Notes: generated from the letters alone by a model not told the origin. A stretch of DNA of 64,000 nt from Desulfatirhabdium butyrativorans DSM 18734 (GCF_000429925.1 NZ_AUCU01000030.1:1-64000); one strand, 5' to 3'; counted from the first letter of the stretch, positions 50,721-60,364 are shown. Made by a program: numbers and translations.

Positions 50721-53384
50721 TCATTCCGTGGGGTGGCTGGCAGGCCGGGTATCCGGGTAGGTCGATCCGAGCCGTTTGACCCGTTTCCTGGAGCGCCACA
50801 GAGCCCATGGCCCCGCCATGTTGCCGACAAGCTCCAGGAACGCCAGGGAGACGGGATAATCCAGCCTGCCCCGCAGATAGTCCTTGATCCGGGAGGCATG
50901 ATAGCGCGGCAATTCGTAGAATAGCCGGCTCAGCGCACGCAAATCGCCATCCTGAAACAGGGTGGTCAGGTGATAGGCGACATGCCCCTTGCTGTAGTTG
51001 TATATCTGGCGGCGAAGCGCTTTCATCGATCTGCGATGCCGATGCCACACATAAGCCGCTGGCTCGTACACGATTCTATATCCTTCTTTCAGGACCTTGT
51101 AGAACAGATAGGTATCTTCACCGACGCCTGTCGGTGTTCCGGGTCCCAGCGCCTCGTTCAGCAGGCCGATGGCTGGATGGCCGAAGATATCGGATCGGAA
51201 AGCGGCGCAAGCCGTAGCTCCCAGCCGCCAGGTCTGCACCGCTTTCCAACTGAAGCCGTCAAACCAGTCTCTGTCAGCTTCCATGCGCATGAAACCACGG
51301 CCGAGTCCTCCGTAAAGTTCGAAATAGACTTGCGCTGGCGTTTCGAGCTCGGCCGGCAGCACATTTCCGGTGACGATCATGACGTTTTTCTGAACGAAGG
51401 GTGCGACGATATTCTCGATCCAGTCTTCAGGCATGATCGCATCATCGTCGGTGACGGCGATAATTTTCCCATGGCTGGCGCAAATTCCCCTGTTTCGCGC
51501 ATAGGACAATCCCCTGCGCGTCTCGCTTGTCAAAACAACCATCGGGAATTCGGCAACGACTGGCGGTGTCATGCCTGAAGCCGGGTTGTTATCGACAACA
51601 ATGATTTCCACTTTTCGATGCGTTTGTTGCCTGCTCAGATAGGTGAGACATCGCCTCAAATCGAGCGGTCTGTCCAGCGTCGATACGACAACCGATACCG
51701 GAATATCGGAGGGCAGGCGGGTTCTGCAGGCTTTTTCAACAGTCGCCATTGTTGCATCGGAGAGGCAATGTCGAAAAAACGTGTTCACAATCTCAGACCA
51801 GAGAACGCCCTTGTCGATGAGCTGATCGCTTGAAAACATGTCGAGGGCCATGCTGTTGGCAATCTCCCGACGGAGGCGATCCGTACCGATCGTTCCGGAT
51901 ATGTCGCGGATGGTGACATTTCCGATTGGCCTTCCCTGCCATGTCACATGGAGACGAACCCGGTTGTAGCTATCGAGTCCTTTCAGCGGTTGAAGGAGTT
52001 CGGCAAGATCGATCGAGCGAACGGCTGCAGGGCTGCTGTAGGTTGAAGGAATTTTAGGGCCTGTGGCTTGCGGGTTGCGGCTTGGTTCATTTTTGGGAAG
52101 GGAACCCTGATGCTGCGTTCCAAACCGCCGCAGAATTCCGGAGGCTTTGCGCCTCGCCCTGGCGTAACGGGTAAAACCGGTGAAAAGGCCCCGAATTTCC
52201 TGAAGGATGAGTTCTTTTGGAATGAGGGTCGGTTTTGCCGAAACGACAGCGAACCTTCGCAACAGCCACCAGAGCCACCAGATGCCAAGTTTTGCCCAGG
52301 AGCCGACTTCCCGGGGATAGGCGATGGCGCAGCGGGCCAGGTAAGCGGCAAAGCCGGTCCCCCAGCTTTCAAGCTGGGCCAGAAGCCTTCCGTATTCCCG
52401 GCGGTGGCGATGCCAGACAATTGCCCCTGGATCATAAACGAGACCATATCCTTCGCGGATGACCCTGAAAAACATTTCGAGGTCCCCGCCTCCGTTGGTG
52501 GCTGTACCGACATCGAGCGCGGGATCGAAATATCCGATGCGTTCGAAGAGCTCCCGACGAAATGCCATATTGGCTCCGGTGCCGAATTTTCCCGTTCCGC
52601 CATGCAATTTGACGGCGCTCTTCAAGCTGCCCTTTCCCAGATGAACCCATTTCGGATCGAATCCGCGATTGAACCCGCCATAGAGCTCGAAGAGCCATTG
52701 GGCTTCGGTTTCGAGTTCATAGGGAAGGACAAGGCCGGTTACGGCCATGGCGGCAGGATTTTCAGCGAATACGTTGATGAGGGCGCTCACCCAGTGCGGA
52801 TCGACGACGACATCGTCGTCCGTGAAGGCGATGATTTCCCCTTGCGCTTCGATGATCGCCCGGTTGCGGGCCCAGTCCAGGCCGGGCCTGGGTTCCCGAA
52901 CATACCGCACTGAGGGATAGCGCCCGGCTACCAGTCTGGCGGTAGCCTCCGTTGCGGGCGCATTGTCCACGACGATCACTTCGAGATCGGGATAGTCGAG
53001 CCTGCACAGGGAGCCCAGGCACAGATCGAGATCAGCCGCACGGTCTCTTGTACAGACGGCAATGGTGACCTTCATCGAAACTGCGGGGCTATCGTTTGGC
53101 TCCTGCGGCGAAAAGAGCGCTTCCGGTGTCAGCAGGTGGTCGAGGGGTTTTTTCAGTCTTTCGGCTACAAGGGTTCTGATGATCCGGTGCGCATGCTTTT
53201 CGAGAATGGCTTTTCTCAGCTTTTGCGGATCGTAATGACCGTTTGTGAGGGGGAGTTTTTCGATGCCGATCGGTGTGCCGAAAACGCGCAGCAGTGCATA
53301 GGCCGTATCGTATCCATCCAGTCGATCCGGATGCAGCGGTCCTTTGCCAAAATCGATGTCGATGACTTTCATCGGTGTAAACAT
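50721..53384 (-). CDS. Tandem GT2-GT2 glycosyltransferase
   Basis: The 887-residue protein has two family-2 glycosyltransferase domains. The first starts at about residue 100 (TIAVCTRDRAADLDLCLGSL, IIAFTDDDVVVDP) and the second at about 555 (VSVVVSTLDRPLDLRRCLTY, IIAVTDDDAIMPEDW). Both have DDD metal-binding motifs, and each is followed by a WH-type end (VWHRHRREYGR and VWHRHRRSMKAL). It would add two sugars in cell-surface glycan synthesis. ATG 53384 follows AAGAAAGG; ATG 53372 is possible. It is last in the export cluster. Confidence 0.88.
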   Translation of the reverse strand: MFTPMKVIDIDFGKGPLHPDRLDGYDTAYALLRVFGTPIGIEKLPLTNGHYDPQKLRKAILEKHAHRIIRTLVAERLKKPLDHLLTPEALFSPQEPNDSPAVSMKVTIAVCTRDRAADLDLCLGSLCRLDYPDLEVIVVDNAPATEATARLVAGRYPSVRYVREPRPGLDWARNRAIIEAQGEIIAFTDDDVVVDPHWVSALINVFAENPAAMAVTGLVLPYELETEAQWLFELYGGFNRGFDPKWVHLGKGSLKSAVKLHGGTGKFGTGANMAFRRELFERIGYFDPALDVGTATNGGGDLEMFFRVIREGYGLVYDPGAIVWHRHRREYGRLLAQLESWGTGFAAYLARCAIAYPREVGSWAKLGIWWLWWLLRRFAVVSAKPTLIPKELILQEIRGLFTGFTRYARARRKASGILRRFGTQHQGSLPKNEPSRNPQATGPKIPSTYSSPAAVRSIDLAELLQPLKGLDSYNRVRLHVTWQGRPIGNVTIRDISGTIGTDRLRREIANSMALDMFSSDQLIDKGVLWSEIVNTFFRHCLSDATMATVEKACRTRLPSDIPVSVVVSTLDRPLDLRRCLTYLSRQQTHRKVEIIVVDNNPASGMTPPVVAEFPMVVLTSETRRGLSYARNRGICASHGKIIAVTDDDAIMPEDWIENIVAPFVQKNVMIVTGNVLPAELETPAQVYFELYGGLGRGFMRMEADRDWFDGFSWKAVQTWRLGATACAAFRSDIFGHPAIGLLNEALGPGTPTGVGEDTYLFYKVLKEGYRIVYEPAAYVWHRHRRSMKALRRQIYNYSKGHVAYHLTTLFQDGDLRALSRLFYELPRYHASRIKDYLRGRLDYPVSLAFLELVGNMAGPWALWRSRKRVKRLGSTYPDTRPASHPTE

Positions 53385-53471
53385 GCACAACCTTTCTTGT
53401 CGTTGGCAGGGTGACAAAGGACAGGGGAAAGGGCTTGAAGCCCGGGTGGGGCAATCCCGTCCGTTCCATTT

Positions 53472-54749
53472 TTACAACGTGTCTGAACGAACATCGTGCT
53501 GCAGCGTCCAGAGCGGTTTCATGGCGACAGGACCGCTGAAGGATTGGCCGGCGGTTCCCCCTTCGCTGCAGGTGACATACAGGCTGTGCATCTGCCAGTG
53601 ATAATCATAGATGTAGTTCCAGTCGGTTGGATAAAACCCGAGGTTGATATAGTAATGCCCGGCAGAGAGCGGAAGGTTGGAGAACGTGCAGCGAAGGCAT
53701 CCCTTGGCGGGTAGCCTCCCGAAGGTATCGGATGCAGAAGGAATGGCGACTTCGAAACATTTGATGTTCGCTTCGGTGTAAATGCCCAGAAGAATGGCGA
53801 TGTTGCTAACAGGTGGCGCGAGACGGTAATCGAGATCGATCGTCAGGGGTTTGCCGGTTTCGATGCTTTCAATCGGCCTGTCTGCGGCATCCAGCAGGCT
53901 GACCCGTTCCACGCAAGCCTCCAGCGTACCCAGCCTTTCTCCCTGCTCGATGCGCATTTCCGGGGGATGGCCATCGGAAATCATGGTTGCCCTTCTCTCT
54001 GTCCGCTTCCGCATCAGATCGTGGTAGCACGGGATCGCGTTTTCCGGATCGCCCTGCATGGCAACATGCCCATCTTCCAGCACAATGACATCATCGCAGA
54101 GATGTTTGACCTGGTCAAGATCGTGGGATGCGAGGACAATCGTTTTTCCGGATTTTCGAAACGCTGTGAGTTGTTCGATGCATTTTTTCTGAAATCGGCT
54201 GTCGCCTACGGCAAGGATTTCGTCGATCACGAGAATATCGTAATCCATGCGGATCGCAGAAGCGAAGGCGAGCCGCACGTACATGCCGCTGGAGTATGTC
54301 CTGACCGGCTGATCAATAGACTCTTCCAGCTCCGCAAAGGCGATGATGTCATCCTGCAAGGCCAGCACCTGCCGCTTCCTCAAGCCGGAGAGGATTCCGC
54401 TGGTCATGAGGTTCTCCCGGCCGCTCAATTCCGGATCGAATCCGCTGCCGAGCTCCAGCAGGCTGCCGATGCTGCCCGTCCGGTGGATCCTTCCCGAGCT
54501 CGGGCGACCCAGGCCGCACAACAGGCGCAACAGGGTGCTTTTCCCGGCCCCGTTGTGGCCGATGATACCCAGGGATTGCCCTTTGCTGACCGAAAAGTTG
54601 ACATTGCGCAGCGCCCAGACATCGCTCAGCGCCGCCTTTTCACCTTTTAGCCTTCGGATCAGCGTTTCCTTGATCGTCGGGTAACGGGTGCGGCCGACAC
54701 GAAAGCATTTGGACACATTCTCTGCAATCAGCATCTCGCTCATGGCCAT
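53472..54749 (-). CDS. wzt: Polysaccharide ABC exporter ATPase (Wzt-like)
   Basis: The 425-residue ATPase has Walker A GHNGAGKS (64-71), signature YSSGM, Walker B ILVIDEI and a C-terminal beta-sandwich of Wzt type (about 270-410, PLTIDLDYRLAPPVSNIAIL), which usually recognises the polysaccharide end. It overlaps a fragment of the repeat family at its 3' end: the last residues DVRSDTL come from gtgtctgaacgaac (53479-53492). It starts at ATG 54749 or 54743, 10 bases after wzm. Confidence 0.92.
   Translation of the reverse strand: MAMSEMLIAENVSKCFRVGRTRYPTIKETLIRRLKGEKAALSDVWALRNVNFSVSKGQSLGIIGHNGAGKSTLLRLLCGLGRPSSGRIHRTGSIGSLLELGSGFDPELSGRENLMTSGILSGLRKRQVLALQDDIIAFAELEESIDQPVRTYSSGMYVRLAFASAIRMDYDILVIDEILAVGDSRFQKKCIEQLTAFRKSGKTIVLASHDLDQVKHLCDDVIVLEDGHVAMQGDPENAIPCYHDLMRKRTERRATMISDGHPPEMRIEQGERLGTLEACVERVSLLDAADRPIESIETGKPLTIDLDYRLAPPVSNIAILLGIYTEANIKCFEVAIPSASDTFGRLPAKGCLRCTFSNLPLSAGHYYINLGFYPTDWNYIYDYHWQMHSLYVTCSEGGTAGQSFSGPVAMKPLWTLQHDVRSDTL
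53479..53492. repeat. MITE-like end fragment, copy H
   Basis: gtgtctgaacgaac matches the terminal repeat variant seen at the right end of copy G. It supplies the last codons of the wzt gene. The rest of the element is absent. Confidence 0.45.
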
Positions 54750-54758
54750 ATTCCCGTT

Positions 54759-55586
54759 TCAGAGGATATCGATCATTTCAGGAAGACAACGATGGTAGAG
54801 GCGGAATGCGATCCAGCACAGAAAAATGCTGAACGTCCCGACCCCGAAAAGCGTATGCCATTGCGGCATTTGCCCGAAAAACAGCACGGCCCGATAGTGA
54901 TGGATCAGGACCCCGACAGGGTTGATGCCCAAAACCAGGCGGTAGATTCCGGCAAGGTGGTCTGCGGCATAAAAAACGGGCGTCAGGTAGAAGAGCAGCA
55001 TGAGGGATACGGTAACGATATACTGGATGTCCCGATAGAATACATTGAGCGTCGCAACGATGAGGGCAAGAGAGATGGTCAGCAATGCCTGGATGACCAT
55101 GATCAGGGGGAGTGCCAGAATCGAGCAGGTGATCGGCCTGCCGTAGGCGATCAGTATCGCCAGAAGGATCGGCAGGAAAACGAGATACAGCAGGAAGTTG
55201 ACCAGAACATCCACGATGACGAGGGTGGCGGGCTCGAAATCGGGTTTTCGAACCAGATCCCGATTGCCGATAAACAGGCTGCCTGCAGCGCCCAGACAAT
55301 TGCTGAACCAGTTCCACGGGAGGATGGCGCTGAAAACGAATGCCGGATAGGCTTCGATGTTGAGGGGAACGACCTTTCCGAAAACGAAGACCAGCACGAG
55401 CAACTGGCTCAGCGGCACCAGAAGCGACCAGAGAATGCCCAGTGCGGAGCCTTTGTAGCGAAGCAGAAAGTTGCGCCTTGTCAAATGCAGAATCAGATCG
55501 CCCAGGTGCAGCCACTGATCGGCATCATGGCGCTGGAGCCGGGGCAAGCTCATGTTCAGGTAGGAAGAAGGTTTCGGCAGGTTCAT
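54759..55586 (-). CDS. wzm: Polysaccharide ABC exporter permease (Wzm-like)
   Basis: The 275-residue ABC-2 type permease has six membrane helices and the family blocks RNFLLRYKGSALGILWSLLVP, LPWNWFSNCLGA and FYLTPVFYAAD. It moves an undecaprenyl-linked glycan across the inner membrane with the Wzt-like ATPase encoded next (10 bases). Its position between glycosyltransferase genes supports an O-antigen or capsule role. Confidence 0.92.
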   Translation of the reverse strand: MNLPKPSSYLNMSLPRLQRHDADQWLHLGDLILHLTRRNFLLRYKGSALGILWSLLVPLSQLLVLVFVFGKVVPLNIEAYPAFVFSAILPWNWFSNCLGAAGSLFIGNRDLVRKPDFEPATLVIVDVLVNFLLYLVFLPILLAILIAYGRPITCSILALPLIMVIQALLTISLALIVATLNVFYRDIQYIVTVSLMLLFYLTPVFYAADHLAGIYRLVLGINPVGVLIHHYRAVLFFGQMPQWHTLFGVGTFSIFLCWIAFRLYHRCLPEMIDIL

Positions 55587-55622
55587 GGCGGATCGTTACC
55601 GTGGCGGTTGGGGCCGGAGCCT

Positions 55623-56552
55623 TCAGGGCAGGGCGCTGAAGCGTTTCAGCATCCTCTTCTTGGCTCGTTTCAACTGGTGGAGGTGCCGATCCCCGATGAG
55701 GGATATGCCCAGATGGTAATAGCTCAGCCACTCGAAAGGGTTCATCCGGATCGATTTCAAAAACATCAACCCGGCCTTCCTTCGTTGGTTCATCGCCAGA
55801 TAAGAAATCCCCGCATCCAGATAGCCATCGCTCATGATCGTCCGATTCAGCAGAAAACCTCTTTCTCTGGCATACCGTCGGGACAGTGCGTTCAATCCTT
55901 TGACGACGATATCCGGATTGTCGCTCATCCGGCCGTTGTGGATATGGTATTTGACCAGCGGCACATCCAGGTAGTCGTAGTGAAAATGTTTGGCAATCCG
56001 CAGGAACAGGTCGTGATCAACCCCGTAATAAACCGATCCATCGAACAGCCCGGCGGTTTCGAAACAGACCCGCCTGAGCAGGACGGTGGAGGGAGCGGCG
56101 ATGACGTTTCGCCGGAGCAGATCGCGATAGATGTCTCCCTTCCGAAAAGGAATCCGGGTAAACAGCTCCCGGCCGGATGAAAAATCGATCACGATATATC
56201 CGGTATAGATTCCGCCCACTTTCGGGGGACAGGTCTCCAGCTTTTCCACTTGCAGGGCAAGTTTGTCCGCAAGCCATTCGTCGTCATCGTCGAGGAAGGC
56301 GATATATTCGCCCGATGCATTCAATATCCCGGTGTTTCGCGCTTCGGCCTCTCCTTTGTTGGTCTCGTGGCGGATCAGCCGGATTCGGGGATCATCGAAA
56401 CACCGGACAATATCCTGAACAGGCTCGCTGGACGCATCGTCGACGACGATGAGTTCGAAATCCGCATAACGCTGCTGCAACACGCTCTCGATTGCCCGGC
56501 GAAGAAACCGGTTCCGATTGTATGTGGGGATGATGACGCTGACTTTCGGCAT
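55623..56552 (-). CDS. Family-2 glycosyltransferase
   Basis: The 309-residue enzyme has the GT-A fold (VSVIIPTYNRNRFLRRAIES, VVDDAS, IAFLDDDDEWL) and EYIAFLDDDD as metal site. It ends with a basic helical tail. ATG 56552 (MPKVSVIIPTYN) is chosen because the 234 upstream in-frame codons translate a group II intron on the opposite strand. It is the first gene of the export cluster and its upstream region is replaced by intron remnants, so its promoter may be altered. Confidence 0.9.
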   Translation of the reverse strand: MPKVSVIIPTYNRNRFLRRAIESVLQQRYADFELIVVDDASSEPVQDIVRCFDDPRIRLIRHETNKGEAEARNTGILNASGEYIAFLDDDDEWLADKLALQVEKLETCPPKVGGIYTGYIVIDFSSGRELFTRIPFRKGDIYRDLLRRNVIAAPSTVLLRRVCFETAGLFDGSVYYGVDHDLFLRIAKHFHYDYLDVPLVKYHIHNGRMSDNPDIVVKGLNALSRRYARERGFLLNRTIMSDGYLDAGISYLAMNQRRKAGLMFLKSIRMNPFEWLSYYHLGISLIGDRHLHQLKRAKKRMLKRFSALP

Positions 56553-57122
56553 TGCGGCGATTTCCAATACAGATGTGAATTCGAAGGTGCCATTGTCCAG
56601 GCTGTTCGCAGGAGCCGGGCGTTGTTGAAAGCCCCGTTTCCATTGCCACATTGTTGTATAAACTGTGGGAGAGATCAAGCAGAGTTTTTGATCCTGCCAC
56701 CCTCTGACCGGCTCCGCTTTGGGTCCGACAACCGGCTCATTGGTGTGGGGAGGCAGGAAACGCCATTGGGATAGCAACCGGAGGCAAACACGCAGTCCGT
56801 AGTAAAGCGAACACGATTCGGCCAGGTGTGATGGCGAGCCTGCGGACTCAAGGTGAAACCCAGGCACGACCGGAAGGAAGGTATGGTCGAGATATTGTGA
56901 CACTTGCAGACGAAAGGGCAAGGCAACAGGGAACACAAACATCGACCTGGAGCTGCCGGAAGGAGAGTGAAGTCTGTCACGCTGGGCGGGCAGCATGAAG
57001 CGGTGGCAGGGCGCATCAGGTGTTTGGTGACGGAATGTGTGGAAGGTCGTGCGGTGTAAACCAGGGATATCTGGGTGGTTGGTGAAGCGCCCATAAGGCA
57101 GAGCCTTCATAGTACCGGAGGG

Positions 57123-57939
57123 ATGAAAGTCCTGGAAAGTATGGAAAGCAAAGTCATACCGAGGGAAGGGAGGCATGGAGGTGGATTCGTGAAGGACATG
57201 GCGAGGCAAAGCGGGAATGAAGCGTCGGCAGTGCCCGTGGATGTGGCTAAACAAGATGCAGAAACGACACAGCGGGAAAGAAGCCTGTATGTGAAAGCCT
57301 CGATATGGAGGGGGCGGATGTTAGCGGCACTGGAGAATGGTGTCAAAGGAGGCAAATGGTACAGTCTGATTGACAAGGTGGTGCGGTACAGAATGCTTGG
57401 GGTTGCATGGAGTCTTAAACATGCACATCGCTATGTGGTGCCTGAACGAAAAACCTATATTTTGAGCAGTGCGCCGCCTGCGGGCAGGCAATGTTTCGAT
57501 ACAGCGTGAAATCCTGCGGAACACAGGACAGCCGCCCGATCTCGTATGGGTCGGGCGGATCCGGGTCCATCAAGAAAAGTCGAATCCTATGGATTCAAGG
57601 GGTTCATATCGTGCTTTCTTCTGGATAACGCCCGACCCAATCACGCCTTTGGCGTGATCTCCGGCGGCTTCAGACAAGTTCCCGCTGCATTGCAAAACAG
57701 TCTACCCTCAGGCTCAGGTTGTACCCAAAACGGGTTTTTCGTTCAGACACTATGTGTTCCATCATGTGGATGGATTTGTCCGACGAAGATTGCGGGCGAT
57801 CCTACGCAGACATCAGCACCGTCCTGGATTTGGGAAATGTCTCTCGGATCACTTCAGGTGGCCAAATTCTTTCTTCGCAATGCTTGGGCTTTTCACCATG
57901 ACAGAGGCCCATGCAATAGCAAGCCGATCACGCTGTTGA
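57123..57939 (+). pseudogene. Group II intron reverse transcriptase/maturase, core deleted and interrupted
   Basis: The N-terminal piece (57123-57437) ends IWRGRMLAALENGVKGGKWY then SLIDKVVRYR, the family start. The C-terminal piece (57754-57939) reads VDGFVRRRLRAILRRHQHRP and GFGKCLSDHFRWPNSFFAML, the maturase/DNA-binding end. The RT palm, including the catalytic Asp-Asp box, is missing. Between the pieces sits the 313-bp element at 57438-57750. Removing it with one TATGTG copy joins HRYV to FHHVDG in frame, so the core deletion came before the insertion. Confidence 0.85.
57438..57750. mobile_element. MITE-like element, copy G (313 bp, with target duplication)
   Basis: Terminal inverted repeats gtgcctgaacgaaaaacc and gtgtctgaacgaaaaacc (reverse complement of the right end, 57733-57750) bound the element. 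It is flanked by the perfect direct repeat TATGTG (57432-57437 and 57751-57756). The inside carries the family core (gccgcctgcgggcaggcaat), a ggatccgggtccatc block shared with copy C, and an atcacgcctttggcgtgat hairpin. No transposase frame is present, so it must be moved in trans. Confidence 0.88.
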
Positions 57940-57952
57940 AACCACCGACTGG

Positions 57953-57985
57953 AGAGCCGTGTGCGGGAGAACCGCCTGCACGGTT
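57953..57985 (+). ncRNA. Group II intron domain V
   Basis: The 33-base hairpin starts GAGCCGTGTGCGGGAGA and closes with ACGGTTC: the outer helix GAGCCGTG/CACGGTTC, a bulge, then GCGG/CCGC and a short loop. It keeps the AGC triad that forms the ribozyme core. It is the best-preserved part of the intron. Confidence 0.82.
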
Positions 57986-58022
57986 CGGATGGCGGGGAGG
58001 GGAATACCCTTCCCGACCCAAT

Positions 58023-58435
58023 AGATCTATGGGAGGGGGACTTGGACAGATTCTGGACACCGGGTTTCTCCGGAGTGACGAAAAATATCGGTTTTGCAAT
58101 TGGCTATAGCAACACCCGCATATTGGATGGACCGGGAAAGCCCCCAACCCCGCGGAAGCCGAAGTTGATAAACTGTTAGAATCCTACCTTGGCGGGACTG
58201 GATTCTGGCGAGTGCGAAATCATATAGACCAAAGCATTTTTAGGGACGTGTAGGGGCGACCCGCCGGTCGCCCCTACAGGCTGCCCAATGCCCACTGAAG
58301 TATTTTCAGGATAAAAGGCGTTGATTTTGTCTCTGCAAGGTCTGACAAAACAAGATTATGGGAACGTCTGCTGATAGGCTTGGTATCCAGCTTTTAAAAG
58401 TGTAGCAAATGATATACAGTTTGACATGCTGCGGA
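58023..58435. other. Gap with repeat family ends and a REP-like palindrome
   Basis: A right end of the second dispersed family (gtgacgaaaaatatcggttttgcaattggc type) lies at about 58075-58107. A near-perfect 30-bp palindrome (half tgtaggggcgacc, 58249-58278) and the segment related to 50509-50551 (58324-58362) follow. No gene is seen. Confidence 0.6.
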
Positions 58436-59842
58436 TCAGGCCGGATGAAGATCAATTTCATATTTTTTCATTTTTTTATACAGAAGGGTCCGGTGGATTC
58501 CCAGAAGTGCAGCAGCCCTGGCTTTGTTGTGGCTGGTTTCGTTCAGTGCGGCGAGGATGGCTTCCCGTTCAGCGCGTTGCTGAACGGATCGGATGGTGCC
58601 GGGGTTTTTCTTCCTTGTCGAGTGGTTTCGCTGGCACAGGTAAAAGGGCAGGTGTTGGGCCCGGATGATTTGATCGTCAAGGGTTGCCATGGTTCGTTCG
58701 AGTACATTGGCCAGTTCGCGAACATTTCCCGGCCAATTGTGTTCCAGGAGAATCTGTTTTGCATCAGCAGCAATACTGATCGGAGGTAGTGCCTGCTCGG
58801 CAGCGATTTGTGAAATCATGTGCTGAGCGATTTCCAGGATATCCGAACGGCGATCTTTCAAGGGCGGGATATTCAGCGAAATGACATTCAAACGATAGAA
58901 GAGATCGCTTCGGAATCGGCCCTCTGCAATCATCTTTTCCAGATCCTGATTGGTTGCAGCAACCAAACGGAAGTTGGCATGGCGCAGAACGGTGCTGCCT
59001 ACCCGTTCGAATTCCTTTTCTTCCAACACGCGGAGCAGTTTGGGCTGCATTTCGATTGGCAGATCGCCGATTTCGTCCAGGAACAGGGTGCCATTATGGG
59101 AAAGTTCAATTTTTCCGGGTTTACCGCTGAGCCGTGCGCCGGTAAATGCCCCTTTTTCATAGCCGAAGAGCTCCGATTCCAGCAAGTCCCTTGGAATGGC
59201 TGCACAGTTGATGCGTACAAACGGATGGATTCTTCGGGCGCTGCCCTGGTGGATGGCCTGGGCGAAAAGTTCTTTGCCTGTACCGCTTGCGCCGGTGATC
59301 AATACGGGAAGATCATTTCCCGTTGCCTGGAGGGCTTCACGCCGCAATGCCCGAATGGCAGGACTGCTGCCTACGATGCTATCGAAATTGTAACGTGTGG
59401 AACGCAGGTTGATCAGTTCCTTTTCATAGAGTTCGACCTTGCTTTTCAATAGGGAAAGGTTTTGAGCCAATTTGCCGACATCCCGGACATCCTTGAACAT
59501 CACCTGTCCAAAGACGGCAATGAGCCTGCCGTCCTGAAAAATCGGTATGCGCTGAACGACCATATTTTGGCCAAGGATGTGTTGAGAGCGATTGATTTCT
59601 GCTTTACCTGTCTGCGCAACGATATGCATACGGCTATTTTCAATGGCTTCGGTGCAGTGCTTCCCGATCTGCTCTTCCGGTTTTACGCCAAGAAACTGGC
59701 CGTAAGGGCGATTGAAATGCGTGATGTATCCATCTGGATCCGTGACTACAGCCCCATTATAGATGCTGTCAAAAATCAATTCCCACATTTTCAAACGCTG
59801 AAGCAGATCGGCAACCAATTTCCAGGGGTCTGTTTCAGACAT
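58436..59842 (-). CDS. PAS-AAA-Fis sigma-54-dependent activator
   Basis: The 468-residue activator has an N-terminal PAS domain (about 20-125), a coiled linker, an AAA+ domain with Walker A TGASGTGK (183-190) and the sigma-54-contacting GAFTGA loop (231-236), and a C-terminal Fis-type HTH (AALNETSHNKARAAALLGIH). It should open sigma-54 promoters in response to a PAS signal. It is divergent from the SDR gene, which has a -24/-12 promoter; a perfect palindrome between them (59980-59993) could be its binding site. Confidence 0.93.
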   Translation of the reverse strand: MSETDPWKLVADLLQRLKMWELIFDSIYNGAVVTDPDGYITHFNRPYGQFLGVKPEEQIGKHCTEAIENSRMHIVAQTGKAEINRSQHILGQNMVVQRIPIFQDGRLIAVFGQVMFKDVRDVGKLAQNLSLLKSKVELYEKELINLRSTRYNFDSIVGSSPAIRALRREALQATGNDLPVLITGASGTGKELFAQAIHQGSARRIHPFVRINCAAIPRDLLESELFGYEKGAFTGARLSGKPGKIELSHNGTLFLDEIGDLPIEMQPKLLRVLEEKEFERVGSTVLRHANFRLVAATNQDLEKMIAEGRFRSDLFYRLNVISLNIPPLKDRRSDILEIAQHMISQIAAEQALPPISIAADAKQILLEHNWPGNVRELANVLERTMATLDDQIIRAQHLPFYLCQRNHSTRKKNPGTIRSVQQRAEREAILAALNETSHNKARAAALLGIHRTLLYKKMKKYEIDLHPA

Positions 59843-59979
59843 CGTCAGGTATCCTTTTCTGGAAGATCAAATCATAAGCGATGCGCCACGCCCGAACATG
59901 AAAATCGGAGTCAGCAGCTTTTTTCCGGGTTCTTGATTTCTGGTTCCTGCCTCCGATTTTTACGATGACGTTGCCTTTC

Positions 59980-59993
59980 TGCTACATGTAGCA
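59980..59993. promoter_or_regulatory. Palindrome, candidate activator binding site
   Basis: TGCTACATGTAGCA is a perfect 14-bp palindrome, 137 bases upstream of the activator gene and about 270 bases upstream of the sigma-54 promoter at 60263. That distance suits an enhancer site. Only one copy was found. Confidence 0.4.
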
Positions 59994-60079
59994 TTATCGA
60001 TACAACGGATTTGCCCATCTGTCAAACATGAAACTGGGCTCAAGGGAAATGGATCATCTTGAACTTTCTGAACTGATCT

Positions 60080-60207
60080 CATTGCAAAAGTCCTTCTGCG
60101 TCATTCCGGCTAAATCCCGCCTTTGGCGGGAGGAATCCATTCATTTCAAAGCGTTATAAACCCCGGCTTTCGCCGGTGTGACGAAAAATGGGGGGTTGCA
60201 ATTGGCC
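60080..60207. repeat. Second dispersed repeat family, most complete copy
   Basis: The left end attgcaaaagtccttctgcg runs into cattccggctaaatcccgcc and a tggcgggagga hairpin; the right end is ccggtgtgacgaaaaatggg then ggttgcaattggc. The two ends are imperfect inverted repeats. Partial copies lie near 33529, 40672, 47045, 58075 and 62772. Confidence 0.7.
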
Positions 60208-60262
60208 CAACTTGCAACGAATATATGTCTTGAAGTCTTCTGGCTGTCCTTCCGTTGGAAGT

Positions 60263-60277
60263 TGGAATTAAACTTGC
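60263..60277 (+). promoter_or_regulatory. Sigma-54 promoter (-24/-12) of the SDR gene
   Basis: TGGAATTAAACTTGC has GG and GC at the exact sigma-54 spacing (consensus TGGCAC N5 TTGC). Transcription would start near 60289, giving a 75-base leader to the TTG start at 60365 and removing the ATG at 60290 from effective use. A sigma-54 activator gene is divergent next door. Confidence 0.62.
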
Positions 60278-60364
60278 TAAGGAAAGTGAATGAAGCTTAT
60301 TCAGAAGATAGCATGTAGAAGAGAAGATGGACAACAGATTACCTATTCTGTGAAGGAGGTGCCC

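Larger units (their letters stand above)
56743..58022 (+). mobile_element. Degenerate group II intron
   Basis: The 5' boundary is a guess at GTGTG 56743 (group II introns start GTGYG). The DNA to 57120 has the GA-rich look of domain I and of the region before an intron ORF (aaggcagagccttcatagtaccgg near 57093). Pieces of the reverse transcriptase/maturase follow. Domain V is clear at 57953-57985 (GAGCCGTG paired with CACGGTTC, inner GCGG/CCGC), and a domain VI-like hairpin (ggggaggg / ccttccc) follows to about 58013. The catalytic half of the RT gene is deleted, so it cannot move itself. Confidence 0.75.

Noticed and set aside
55623-57254. 543-residue glycosyltransferase ORF
   Set aside because: Only the last 309 codons are the glycosyltransferase; the upstream 234 codons run antisense through group II intron DNA.
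60200-60215. Alternative -24/-12 match in ttggcccaacttgca
   Set aside because: The spacing between GG and GC is two bases short of the sigma-54 requirement.
60290-60364. ATG 60290 as start of the SDR gene
   Set aside because: The first 25 codons are unlike the family and lie at the predicted transcription start; AAGGAGG with TTG 60365 fits better. AAGGAAAG before ATG 60290 keeps it as an alternative.
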